Assembly: GCA_034408745.1 (NCBI GenBank)
Contig: JAWXCM010000401.1
Location: 1-64,000 of the forward strand
Source of the DNA: JAWXCM01 sp034408745
Lineage (GTDB): Bacteria; Acidobacteriota; Terriglobia; Bryobacterales; Bryobacteraceae
Direction: 5' to 3'
Length of the DNA: 64,000 nt
Shown: positions 33,185 to 41,459 of the stretch, one piece after another
Layout: each line of letters opens with the position of its first letter
How positions within the stretch are numbered: the stretch's first letter is position 1
Translations under genes and position numbers: made by a program
Notes under the pieces: model-generated
What the model saw: the letters and a program-made list of their open reading frames with translations, nothing else
The model's database searches: none
Told to the model about the DNA's origin: nothing

Positions 33185-34153
33185 GTGGACATACCGAAAA
33201 TTATCATCGCGTTTCTGATGGGCGCCGCGGCGCTGGCCGGGCCGTCGCTCTGGACAATCGGTCCGGTGGTTCTTGAGCCCGGATCGCCGGACAGCTTCGA
33301 CTCGGTGGCCGTGAAGGATCCGTCGGTGGTTCGGCACGCAGGCCGGTGGCATGTCTTCTATACGGCTCGGAATCAGACCGATTACACGCTCGGCTATGTC
33401 AGTGCGAAGGAGCTGACGGGACTCGGCCGCGCGGAGCGCTTCCCACTCACGCAACTGCACGCCAAAAGGGGAAAATACGCTGCCGCGCCGCAGGTATTTT
33501 ATTTCCGCCCGCACAAAAAATGGTACCTTATTTTCCAGACCGACGATTCGAATTACCAGCCCGTTTACTCCAGCACGGCCGACATTTCCGATCCGGCCAG
33601 CTGGACCGCGCCGCGTCCGTTGCTGGAGAAGTCCGAACGGGCTAAGTGGATCGACTTCTGGGTGATCTGCGATGACCGCCGCGCGTACCTGTTCCTGACC
33701 CGCGACCATAAAGACGTGGTGGCATGGAGCACGGATCTCGACAGCTTCCCGTCGGGGTTCGCCGAACCCCGCGCCGTGTTCTCTCCGGTTCACGAGGCCG
33801 TTCACGTGTATCGCGAGGCGGGGGGAGGACCACCGCGTTTCGTCATGCTGTATGAGCAGCAGGAAGCAGGCGGCCGCCGGCGGTTTGGGCTGGCGCGTTC
33901 CGGCCGCCTCGACGGAGACTGGCGCGTCGCCGAGGAGAACTTCGCCACCGCCGCCCGTTTGTCAGGTAGTCCCGGAAATCGCTGGACCGACGAGGTCTCG
34001 CACGGGGAACTTCTCCGTTCCGGCTTTGATGAGCGTCTGGAAATACCTGGCAAACAGTGGAAATTTCTAATTCAGGGCATGCGGCGCGACGCGCATTTCG
34101 GGGAATATCCGCTGCTGCCCTGGAAACTCGGACTGATTTCGCTGGGGCGGTGA
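33185..34153 (+). CDS. GH62 alpha-L-arabinofuranosidase
   Basis: A 322-residue five-bladed-propeller enzyme of family GH62, which removes alpha-L-arabinofuranosyl side groups from arabinoxylan. Matches are extensive: VKDPSVV (catalytic base Asp45), APQVFYFRPHKKWYLIFQ, WIDFWVICDD (Asp157), PVHEAVHVY (catalytic acid Glu204), and WTDEVSHGELLRSGFDE near the C-terminus. GTG 33185 is preferred: it opens a signal peptide (VDIPKIIIAFLMGAAALAG) and has GAGG about 8 bp upstream; an earlier in-frame ATG (33119) would collide with the divergent gene start. Secreted. It fits with GH127 and the arabinose operon as one utilisation system. Confidence 0.92.
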   Translation: MDIPKIIIAFLMGAAALAGPSLWTIGPVVLEPGSPDSFDSVAVKDPSVVRHAGRWHVFYTARNQTDYTLGYVSAKELTGLGRAERFPLTQLHAKRGKYAAAPQVFYFRPHKKWYLIFQTDDSNYQPVYSSTADISDPASWTAPRPLLEKSERAKWIDFWVICDDRRAYLFLTRDHKDVVAWSTDLDSFPSGFAEPRAVFSPVHEAVHVYREAGGGPPRFVMLYEQQEAGGRRRFGLARSGRLDGDWRVAEENFATAARLSGSPGNRWTDEVSHGELLRSGFDERLEIPGKQWKFLIQGMRRDAHFGEYPLLPWKLGLISLGR

Positions 34154-34198
34154 TCCGGCGATCCCTGTGCCGTGTTCATCATCCCTGCGACGCCATTC

Positions 34199-36040
34199 TT
34201 AGCCGATTGCCTGCGTGACAGAAGAGCCGCTCCGCGCCAGTTCCTGATCCTTGTACTGCAGCTGGTAGAGCTTCCAGTAAATGCCGCGCATCGACAGCAG
34301 CTCCTGGTGCGTGCCGACCTCTCGAAGCTGCCCTTTGTGCATCACAAAAATGCGGTCGGCGCGCTGGATGGTGGACAAGCGATGTGCAATGACGATACTT
34401 GTGCGGCCCTCGACAAGGTGATTCAGCGCGTCGCGAACACGGAGCTCCGTTTCCGTGTCGACGCTTGATGTCGCTTCGTCGAGGATGAGAATTTTCGGAT
34501 CGTGCGCCAGCGCCCGGGCGAAGCTGATGAGCTGCTTCTGACCTGTGGAGAAACCCGCGCCGCGTTCGCGCATCGTGGTCTCGAAACCTTCAGGCAGGCT
34601 CTCGATGTAGGGTTTCAAATTGACACGCTCTGCCGAACGCACCATCTGCTCGTCGGTAATGCCCGGCGTCCCAAGACGAATGTTGCTCGAGACCGTTCCG
34701 GTGAACAGGTATGGGTCCTGCAGCACGATGCTGAACGTTCGGCGGAGCTCGTGCAGATCGTACTCCCGGATATCGATGCCGCCGATTCGAATCGATCCGC
34801 GCTGGACGTCGTAAAACCGCAGCAGCAGATTGGTCAGTGTGGTCTTGCCGGCGCCGGTGTGTCCGACGACTGCGATCGTCTCCCCGGGGTCAATGCGAAA
34901 GCTCACGTCGCGCAGTATCCAGTCCGGTTCGTTATAGGCGAACCACACCTGATCGAACTCGATGGCACCTGCCACCACCGGCCGCGGCTGGGGCGGACTG
35001 GTGATGTGGGCCGGGGTGTCGAGCAGCTTGAAAATACGCTCTGCCGCGGACATGGCGGCCTGCAGGATGTTGTACTTCTCGCTCAGGTCCTGAATCGGGC
35101 GGAAGAATCGCATTCCGTACTGGAAGAACGCGATCAGGATGCCGATGGTCAGCGCGCCAGTGGTGATTCGAAAGCCGCCCCACGCCAGCATTGCCGCGAG
35201 CGAGAGCATGCTGAGGAACTCGACGACAGGGTAAAACCAGCCGTACGCGGTGATGGAATCTTTGTAGGCGTCCATATGCGTCCGGTTGATCTCGCCGAAC
35301 TCCTCCTGGCTGCGGCTCTCGCGGTTGAAAAGTTGCAGGACGCTGATTCCGGCGATGTGCTCCTGCAGGTAGGCATTGATTCGCGCCACCGCGATCCGAA
35401 TGCGGCGGTAGCTCTGCGCGACGCTGCTTCGGAACCGCATGGTGGCGTAAATTACGGCTGGCATTACAACGAGCGCGATCACCGTCATAGACGGGCTCAT
35501 CTGGAACATCGCGAATACCACGAAGCTCAGTACCAGCAGGTCGCCGATGACGGTCACGAGGCCCGAACTGAACAGTTCGTTCAGCACGTCGACGTCGGTG
35601 GTCACGCGCGTGATCAGGCGGCCCACCGGGTTTCGGTCAAAGTACTGGACGTCGAGTTGCTGGAGGCGCGCCATCAGATCGCGCCGCAGGTCGAACATGG
35701 CTCGCTGCCCGGTCCACTGCATCAGGTAGGTCTGGCCAAACTCGAGGAAAAGGCTAAGCGCGATCGCTACCAGATACAGCACTGAAATCAACCTGAGCCC
35801 GGCCCACGGGTCGGGTGACAGCCACGGGTCGAGGAGCGTTGCCACCGGTGCTCCCGCCGGCGGTGCCAGGTACCGGTCGACCGCCGTTTTCACCAGCAGC
35901 GGTCCGCAAATCTGTACCACCGAGTTCAGGGCCAGCAAAACGAGCGAGATTGCCACCGACCCCCAGTACGGCCAGAGATAGGCGAACATCCGGCGCATCA
36001 GCCGGGAATCATAGACTTTGCCGCTTACTTCCTCTTCCAC
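34199..36040 (-). CDS. ABC transporter, fused permease and ATP-binding (MsbA-like)
   Basis: A half-transporter of about 613 residues: six TM helices (first at FAYLWPYWGSVAISLVLLAL) followed by a nucleotide-binding domain. The NBD has Walker A GHTGAGKTTL, Q-loop IVLQDPYLF, signature FSTGQKQLISFARAL, Walker B ILILDEATSS and the H-loop HRLS. MsbA-, lipid- and multidrug-exporter-like in type; it works as a homodimer or with a partner half-transporter. The start is uncertain: the frame is open to a TTG at 36094, GTG 36040 is used here, and neither has a well-spaced ribosome site. The gene is divergent from the siderophore receptor. Export substrate unknown. Confidence 0.9.
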   Translation of the reverse strand: MEEEVSGKVYDSRLMRRMFAYLWPYWGSVAISLVLLALNSVVQICGPLLVKTAVDRYLAPPAGAPVATLLDPWLSPDPWAGLRLISVLYLVAIALSLFLEFGQTYLMQWTGQRAMFDLRRDLMARLQQLDVQYFDRNPVGRLITRVTTDVDVLNELFSSGLVTVIGDLLVLSFVVFAMFQMSPSMTVIALVVMPAVIYATMRFRSSVAQSYRRIRIAVARINAYLQEHIAGISVLQLFNRESRSQEEFGEINRTHMDAYKDSITAYGWFYPVVEFLSMLSLAAMLAWGGFRITTGALTIGILIAFFQYGMRFFRPIQDLSEKYNILQAAMSAAERIFKLLDTPAHITSPPQPRPVVAGAIEFDQVWFAYNEPDWILRDVSFRIDPGETIAVVGHTGAGKTTLTNLLLRFYDVQRGSIRIGGIDIREYDLHELRRTFSIVLQDPYLFTGTVSSNIRLGTPGITDEQMVRSAERVNLKPYIESLPEGFETTMRERGAGFSTGQKQLISFARALAHDPKILILDEATSSVDTETELRVRDALNHLVEGRTSIVIAHRLSTIQRADRIFVMHKGQLREVGTHQELLSMRGIYWKLYQLQYKDQELARSGSSVTQAIG

Positions 36041-36089
36041 TCCTTTGAGTGTAGCCGCCCTGTCCGATGAGGGGGCTTTGCAACGTACT

Positions 36090-36104
36090 TGCAAATCGTT
36101 TGCA
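36090..36104. promoter_or_regulatory. Palindromic operator candidate upstream of siderophore receptor
   Basis: TGCAAATCGTTTGCA is a perfect 6-bp inverted repeat with a 3-bp centre, in the gap between the divergent ABC transporter and receptor genes. It is followed by TATCAT at 36114-36119, a possible -10. Its form recalls Fur/Mur-type boxes of the TGCAAAT-N-ATTTGCA kind. The binding protein cannot be named from sequence. Confidence 0.5.
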
Positions 36105-36152
36105 TAAACATGCTATCATCTTCTTTCAGGCAACAGGGGTTGAGAACGCCTG

Positions 36153-38528
36153 ATGAAAGCGAGTTTCCTGAATCAAATGCGTGCGAATGAGCTGTTTAAG
36201 ATCGTCGGCACGAGTTCTTGCGGAGTACTCCTTGCCATCTTAGTTGCAGCCTCGGCACAGAAGTCATTTGCCGAGCCGCTCGACCCGGCGCTGACCGGAG
36301 TCGTGACTGACGCCACCGGAAGCCCCGTTGAAGGCGCCCGTCTGACCGCCGGCACAGACGGTAAAAGCTCCGCTTATGCGACTGTTTCCGGCCCAGGTGG
36401 CAGGTTCTTCCTGCCCATGAAGCCGGGCTCGTACACGCTTCGAATCTCCGCCGAAGGCTTCCAGGAATCGCGGCGAAGCGTGAATTCGGCTGATCTGGGT
36501 GGCGCAGCAGTTGCAGTGGTATTGCAGGTAGCGTCACACTCAGAGGTGCTGACCGTCAGCGATACAGTTTCGGCGCCGACAGTCGCGAGCTCCGCTTTGC
36601 GTGTGCCCACGGCGCTCGTCGACGTGCCGCAGGCTGTGTCCATCATTACGGGTCAGGTGATCCGCGATCAGGCGATGCTGAGCATGGCTGACGTGGTGCG
36701 ATACGTACCTGGGATCACGATGGCTGCCGGCGAGGGCCACCGCGACGCCCCCGTAATCCGAGGCAATGCAACCACTTCAGACTTTTATGTAAACGGCGTA
36801 CGAGATGACGTACAGTATTATCGGGATTTGTACAACGTAGAACGCGTGGAGGCGGTGAAAGGCGCGAACGCCCTGACCTTCGGTCGCGGAGGCGGTGGCG
36901 GCGTCATCAATCGGGTCAGCAAAGATGCCAGCTTCCTGCCCTCGCAGGAGATCCGAATCCAGGGCGGCTCCTTCGGCAACAAACGCATCAGCTCAGATTT
37001 AGGGTACGGCTTCGGCCAGCGCGTCGCAGTCCGCCTCAACACGATGTATGAAAACTCAGACAGCTTCCGTCGCCACTGGAATGTCGAGCGCTACGGAATC
37101 GCACCCGCTGTATCGATTCGCGTGACCGAGACGACCCAGGTCCGCCTCAACTACGAGCGTTTCCATGACGGCCGAACGGTCGACCGCGGCATTCCCTCGT
37201 TTGCCGGCCTGCCCGCACCTGCCGACCGGCGCACGTTTTTCGGCGACCCCGACGACAGCCACGCCAGCGCCGGAGTGCACGTCGGCTCCGCTGTCGTCGA
37301 GCATCAGTTCTCTCGTTTCAACCTCCGCAACAGCACGGTAACCGGGGATTACGACAAGTTCTACAAGAACGTTCTGCCAGGGGCCGTCAATGCGAGTCTC
37401 ACGCAGGTCAGCCTGACCGGCTACAACAACTTGACCCTTCGCCGTAACCTGTTCAACCAGACGGATCTGACTGGTATCGTCCAGACTGGGATGCTGCGTC
37501 ACACAGTCCTGATCGGCAGTGAGGTGGGGCGCCAGCGCTCCATCAACTACCGCCAGACCGCCTACTTCGGCAACGCAACCACGCTGAGCGTGCCTTTCGC
37601 TTCGCCTGCGGTTCCCGATTCCGGCGTCAGCTTCCGGCAGGCGGCAACCGATGCCGACAACCAGGCCGTAAATCACGTCGGCGCAGTTTTCGTGCAGGAT
37701 CAAATCGAACTGTCGCGTTTCATTCAGGTCGTCGCCGGTTTCCGTTATGATTACTTCTCCATCGACTTCCTGAACCATCGCAACAGCGAACGCCTCGGGC
37801 GCCAGGATCACATGGTGTCGCCCCGAGCCGGCCTGATTCTGAAACCCAGAGCAAACGTCTCCGTGTATGGGAGCTACAGCGTGTCGTACCTGCCCAGTTC
37901 GGGCGACCAGTTCTCCTCACTGACCGCGACCCAGCAGACCCTCAGGCCCGAGCGGTTCCGCAACTACGAAACCGGCGTCAAGTGGGACGCGAGCCGCAAC
38001 CTGTCGTTTACGGCAGCGCTGTACCGGCTGGACCGAACCAACACCACGGCGCGCGATCCGAATGACCCGGCACGCATCGTGCAGACGGGCAGCCAGCGGT
38101 CAAATGGCGCGGAGATCGGAATCAACGGCAGCGTCACGCGGCGCTGGCTGGTGGTCGGCGGCTACGCCTGGCAGGACGCCTCCGTGTCCAGCGCGACGAC
38201 CGCGGCCGCGCAGGGCGCTCGAGTCGCCCTGGTACCCCGGCATTCCGTGTCGCTCTGGAACAACTATAAGGTGACGTCGAGGCTGGGGGCCGGCCTCGGG
38301 GTGGTGCAGCAGGGTAGCCTGTTCACCGGCATCGACAACACGGTACGCTTGCCGAGTTTCACCCGCGTCGACACGGCGGTTTTCTACAGCGTGACGGAGA
38401 ATATCCGGTTGCAGGCCAACATGGAGAATCTGACTGATCGCCGCTACTACCCGACCGCGCACAGCAACAACAACATCATCCCCGGATCGCCCCGGGTGTT
38501 GAAGGTTGGACTGACGGCGCGGTTCTGA
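36153..38528 (+). CDS. TonB-dependent siderophore-type receptor with carboxypeptidase-regulatory domain
   Basis: A 791-residue outer-membrane receptor. After a signal-like stretch (GVLLAILVAASAQKSFAE) there is a CarboxypepD_reg domain at about residues 45-130 (LTGVVTDATGSPVEGARL, GSYTLRISAEGFQES). A siderophore-type TonB plug follows (VPQAVSIITGQVIRDQAMLSM, DVVRYVPGITMAAGEG, FYVNGVRDDVQYYRD, NVERVEAVKGANALTFGRGG), then a barrel ending in LKVGLTARF. The plug matches Fe-siderophore receptors (FhuA/FpvA-like) rather than the Oar type at 3467-7006, so iron-siderophore uptake is likely. The palindrome at 36090-36104 may control it. No siderophore biosynthesis genes are visible. Confidence 0.92.
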   Translation: MKASFLNQMRANELFKIVGTSSCGVLLAILVAASAQKSFAEPLDPALTGVVTDATGSPVEGARLTAGTDGKSSAYATVSGPGGRFFLPMKPGSYTLRISAEGFQESRRSVNSADLGGAAVAVVLQVASHSEVLTVSDTVSAPTVASSALRVPTALVDVPQAVSIITGQVIRDQAMLSMADVVRYVPGITMAAGEGHRDAPVIRGNATTSDFYVNGVRDDVQYYRDLYNVERVEAVKGANALTFGRGGGGGVINRVSKDASFLPSQEIRIQGGSFGNKRISSDLGYGFGQRVAVRLNTMYENSDSFRRHWNVERYGIAPAVSIRVTETTQVRLNYERFHDGRTVDRGIPSFAGLPAPADRRTFFGDPDDSHASAGVHVGSAVVEHQFSRFNLRNSTVTGDYDKFYKNVLPGAVNASLTQVSLTGYNNLTLRRNLFNQTDLTGIVQTGMLRHTVLIGSEVGRQRSINYRQTAYFGNATTLSVPFASPAVPDSGVSFRQAATDADNQAVNHVGAVFVQDQIELSRFIQVVAGFRYDYFSIDFLNHRNSERLGRQDHMVSPRAGLILKPRANVSVYGSYSVSYLPSSGDQFSSLTATQQTLRPERFRNYETGVKWDASRNLSFTAALYRLDRTNTTARDPNDPARIVQTGSQRSNGAEIGINGSVTRRWLVVGGYAWQDASVSSATTAAAQGARVALVPRHSVSLWNNYKVTSRLGAGLGVVQQGSLFTGIDNTVRLPSFTRVDTAVFYSVTENIRLQANMENLTDRRYYPTAHSNNNIIPGSPRVLKVGLTARF

Positions 38529-38635
38529 TTACCGCGCCAGTCTCACAGTCGCGCTGGAAAATTAGTCACGTCCTCAGGCAGGTTGGGTGCATCTGCTACT
38601 CTGTGTCAGTCTGTACGGTTTGACCAGAAGATCGA

Positions 38636-40153
38636 ATGGAAACAGCCTGCCTACGGCACACAGATCTGCCTCACACTTCCAGACTGTTTAAGGACTTCCT
38701 CTATTCTTACCACCGGGTAGAGCGATTCTATACTGCTCCGCCTTCTACCGGCTATCCCGAAGAGCGTAGGGCGGCCCTGGTTGCGGCGCTTCGTCTGCAG
38801 AACTCGAACGAAGCCGCGCTGGAACGGCTTTCCGAGCCGGGCGCGGTAACCGTCGTCACAGGCCAGCAGGTCGGCCTCTTCAGCGGACCCGCGTACACCA
38901 TCTATAAGGCTTTAACCGCTGCACGCATCGCGCAGGACCTCACTTCTCGCGGACGCCCGGCGGTTCCTGTTTTCTGGCTCGCGACCGAGGATCATGACTG
39001 GCCCGAAGTCGACCACGTTTACATGTTCGACGGCGCACGGCAACCGCTGAAGCTCCAGGTGCAGGCGGAACGCAGCGGGGGTATTCCGGTGGGCAGCATT
39101 CGCCCCGTTGCCTGGCCGGTCGACGAGTTGCGAGCGGCTTTTCGGGACCTGCCCTATTGCGAAGAGGTTTGCGACCTGGTTGCCGAAACCCATCCGCAGG
39201 GCGCGACCATGGGCGAGGCCTTCCGCGCTCTGCTCGAACGTCTTCTCAAGCCGTGGGGCTTTCTTTTCCTCGACCCCCTTCATCCTGCGATTAGGCAAAT
39301 TGCGGCACCGATTCTGAGCCGCGCGGTTCGAATCGGCACCGATCTCAACAAATTGCTGCTGGAGCGCAACCGCGAACTTGAAGCAGCCGGGTATCACGCG
39401 CAGGTCCATGTCGACGCCCGAACCTCGCTGTTTTTTGTGCTGCAGGACGGGCGCCGAGTCCCGCTCCGCGAGGCGAATGCGTCGGTGGAGGAACTGGCCA
39501 ACCGGGCCGAAATCCTGTCACCCAACGCGCTTCTGCGCCCCGTAGTTCAGGATTTCATCATGCCGACCGCGGCCTATGTCGGCGGTCCCGCGGAACTGGC
39601 CTACTTCGCGCAGTCCCAGGTGCTGTATGAGCGGCTTTTGGGGCACATGCCGCGCGTCGTGTCGCGCACCGGATTCACGCTCATCGACACCCGTACCGGC
39701 AAACTGATGGACCGGTATGACATGAAGCTGCCCGATTTCTTCAATGGAGAAGCGTCGCTGCGGGAGCGGATCGCGGCCACTCTGGTGCCTTCGGGTCTGC
39801 AGGAGCAGTTCGACGAAGCCACCTCGGCTACTACGGCGACCCTCGACCGCCTGCATCGTTCGGTTTCCGCCTTCGATCCTACGCTTGGTGCGTCGCTGGA
39901 AAAGAGCAGGGCGAAAATCCTGCATCAGTTCCATAAAGCGCAAAGCAAAGTGGCGCGCGGGTTGATGCAGCGCGACGATCGCGCCGGGGCAGAAGCCACA
40001 TGGCTGTACAATGCTCTGTATCCGCAGAAGCATCTGCAGGAGCGGTTCTACAGCATTCTTCCCTTTCTGGCGCTGCACGGGCCGGATCTGCTGGACCGGC
40101 TCTACGAGCATGTTCACATGGACTGCCCGGATCACGTGCTGCTTCCGGTCTGA
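38636..40153 (+). CDS. bshC: Bacillithiol biosynthesis cysteine-adding enzyme BshC
   Basis: A 505-residue protein matching BshC, which adds cysteine to glucosaminyl-malate in the last step of bacillithiol synthesis. The core signature VVTGQQVGLFSGPAYTIYKALTA is present (with VFWLATEDHDWPEVDHV next and GIPVGSIRPVAWP), then the C-terminal QLH-type helices and the ending LYEHVHMDCPDHVLLPV. The length is near the usual 520-540. bshA and bshB are not in the window, so they are presumed elsewhere. An aldolase gene follows 8 bp downstream. The 107 bp upstream hold no gene. Confidence 0.93.
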   Translation: METACLRHTDLPHTSRLFKDFLYSYHRVERFYTAPPSTGYPEERRAALVAALRLQNSNEAALERLSEPGAVTVVTGQQVGLFSGPAYTIYKALTAARIAQDLTSRGRPAVPVFWLATEDHDWPEVDHVYMFDGARQPLKLQVQAERSGGIPVGSIRPVAWPVDELRAAFRDLPYCEEVCDLVAETHPQGATMGEAFRALLERLLKPWGFLFLDPLHPAIRQIAAPILSRAVRIGTDLNKLLLERNRELEAAGYHAQVHVDARTSLFFVLQDGRRVPLREANASVEELANRAEILSPNALLRPVVQDFIMPTAAYVGGPAELAYFAQSQVLYERLLGHMPRVVSRTGFTLIDTRTGKLMDRYDMKLPDFFNGEASLRERIAATLVPSGLQEQFDEATSATTATLDRLHRSVSAFDPTLGASLEKSRAKILHQFHKAQSKVARGLMQRDDRAGAEATWLYNALYPQKHLQERFYSILPFLALHGPDLLDRLYEHVHMDCPDHVLLPV

Positions 40154-40161
40154 GAAAATCG

Positions 40162-40929
40162 ATGCGAATCAATTCCGTTAAAGCAGCCCTCAAGGAGGGC
40201 AAGGTTCAGCTTGGGTGTGCGTTTGCGCAACTGCGTTCGCCGGAAATTCCGCGAATTCTGAAATCCGCCGGATTCCACTGGGCATTTATCGACATGGAGC
40301 ACGGCAATTTCGATCTGGAAACCGTGCAGGATATTTGCCGCGTTTCCTCCCTGATCGGCTTTTGTCCCGTGGTGCGCGTGCCCGATCTGCAGTATCACCT
40401 GGTGGCGCGGGCGCTGGACGTCGGTGCCGAAGGGATTCTGTTTCCTCGGGTGGAATCGCCGGAATTGCTGGAGAAAGCGATTCGCTGGGTGAAGTTCCCG
40501 CCGGAAGGCGACCGCGGCTTTGGGCTGACGTCCGCGGCCGTGAATTACGAGCAGGCGACACTGCCTCAAATTGCCGACCATATCAATAAAAACACGTTGA
40601 TTGTCACGCAAATCGAGACCCAGCGGGCCGTCGATGCGCGTGAGGAATTGCTCTCGGTGCCGGGGCTCGACGCGCTGCTTGTTGGTCCGGCCGACCTGTC
40701 GTTCTCGCTCGGTGTGCCGGGTGAGTTCCAGCACCCGAAGATGGTGGCTGCGATGGAGTCGCTGATAGAAACCTGCAACCGCCATGGTGTGGCTCCTGGA
40801 ACGCAGGCTCGATCCCTGGGTCTGGCGAAATTCTGGCGCGACCGGGGCATGCGATTCCTGGGCTGCAGCAGCGAGACCGGAATGATGCTGGAGAAGGCGA
40901 CGGAGATCGCATCGGCACTCCTGTCCTGA
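40162..40929 (+). CDS. HpcH/HpaI-family aldolase
   Basis: A 255-residue class II pyruvate aldolase of the HpcH/HpaI (4-hydroxy-2-oxoheptanedioate aldolase) family. Start ATG 40162 gives MRINSVKAALKEGKVQLGC. Key segments: FIDMEHGNFDLETVQ, CPVVRVPDLQYHLVARALD, GAEGILFPRVES, IVTQIETQRAVDAREELL and LLVGPADLSFSLGVPGEF, which hold the Mg-binding Glu and Asp. The family cleaves 2-oxo-4-hydroxy acids such as 2-keto-3-deoxy-sugar acids into pyruvate and an aldehyde. This could serve sugar-acid breakdown here. It follows bshC by 8 bp. Confidence 0.9.
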   Translation: MRINSVKAALKEGKVQLGCAFAQLRSPEIPRILKSAGFHWAFIDMEHGNFDLETVQDICRVSSLIGFCPVVRVPDLQYHLVARALDVGAEGILFPRVESPELLEKAIRWVKFPPEGDRGFGLTSAAVNYEQATLPQIADHINKNTLIVTQIETQRAVDAREELLSVPGLDALLVGPADLSFSLGVPGEFQHPKMVAAMESLIETCNRHGVAPGTQARSLGLAKFWRDRGMRFLGCSSETGMMLEKATEIASALLS

Positions 40930-40967
40930 GTCCTGTTATGATGGCAGTGCGTTAGTTCACCCCGTGT

Positions 40968-41054
40968 GCCGGAGTGGCGGAATGGCAGACGCAGCAGACT
41001 CAAAATCTGCCAAGGTACTCCCTTGTGTGGGTTCAAGTCCCACCTCCGGCACCA
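40968..41054 (+). tRNA. tRNA-Leu (anticodon CAA)
   Basis: Acceptor stem GCCGGAG/CTCCGGC, anticodon stem GCAGA/TCTGC with loop CTCAAAA (anticodon CAA, reads UUG), long class II variable arm (CAAGGTACTCCCTTGTG), T loop TTCAAGT, discriminator A and an encoded CCA. The elements are as expected for Leu. Its antisense strand would read as protein, which extends the reading frame of the adjacent antitoxin remnant spuriously. Confidence 0.93.
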
Positions 41055-41096
41055 ACTCAACCCTGTACATCTGTGCGGAACAGGTGTCCTGAATTC

Positions 41097-41334
41097 CTAA
41101 CTCGCGCGCCCTTGTCGCATGAGTTCCCGCCTCACCGGACGCCTTGAGCCAGGCGACAACATCGGCGTCAAGCCGGATTGTCAGACTCGTTTTCTTCGGG
41201 CGGTAGAACTTCCCTATGACGTGGTCGGGTGGTATCTCCCGAACCTCAGGGATATCGGACAGGTCAATGTCCTGGTCCCGCTGGTTCGCAATAGCCAGCA
41301 GGTCTTTTTGTTGCTGTTCAGAGAGCCTGGACAT
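41097..41334 (-). pseudogene. BrnA-like antitoxin gene, frameshifted
   Basis: ATG 41334, with AGGAA 7 bp upstream, opens SRLSEQQQKDLLAI, DQDIDLSDIPEVREI and FYRPKKTSLTIRLDADVVAWLKASGE, the usual N-terminal and ribbon-helix-helix-like region of BrnA/COG3514 antitoxins. After about residue 70 the expected GYQTRIN...LR segment is absent and the frame slips. In another frame the end RELMRQGRAS with stop (TAG at 41097-41099) restores the typical C-terminus. The native frame instead runs on, antisense through tRNA-Leu, to 40957. No intact BrnT toxin gene is adjacent. This is read as a decayed toxin-antitoxin remnant beside a tRNA. Confidence 0.6.
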
Positions 41335-41459
41335 AAAGATTCCTTTCCTGTGAAGTTGCGCGGCGAGTGCTTTCTTACATCACTTCGCTCTCCTCCAGGA
41401 TACCCTCGCCTCAAGGGGTAAGGTAGATTCATGCAACTCGCCTGAGGCCACCTCAGTAC

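Noticed and set aside
34502..35785. Long open frame (427 codons) on the plus strand
   Set aside because: Antisense to the ABC transporter; no motif or ribosome site.
40957..41096. Coding extension of the antitoxin frame across the tRNA
   Set aside because: The translated text is the known antisense-tRNA-Leu pattern (GLEPTQ...ADFESAASAIPP), so it is not a real protein end.
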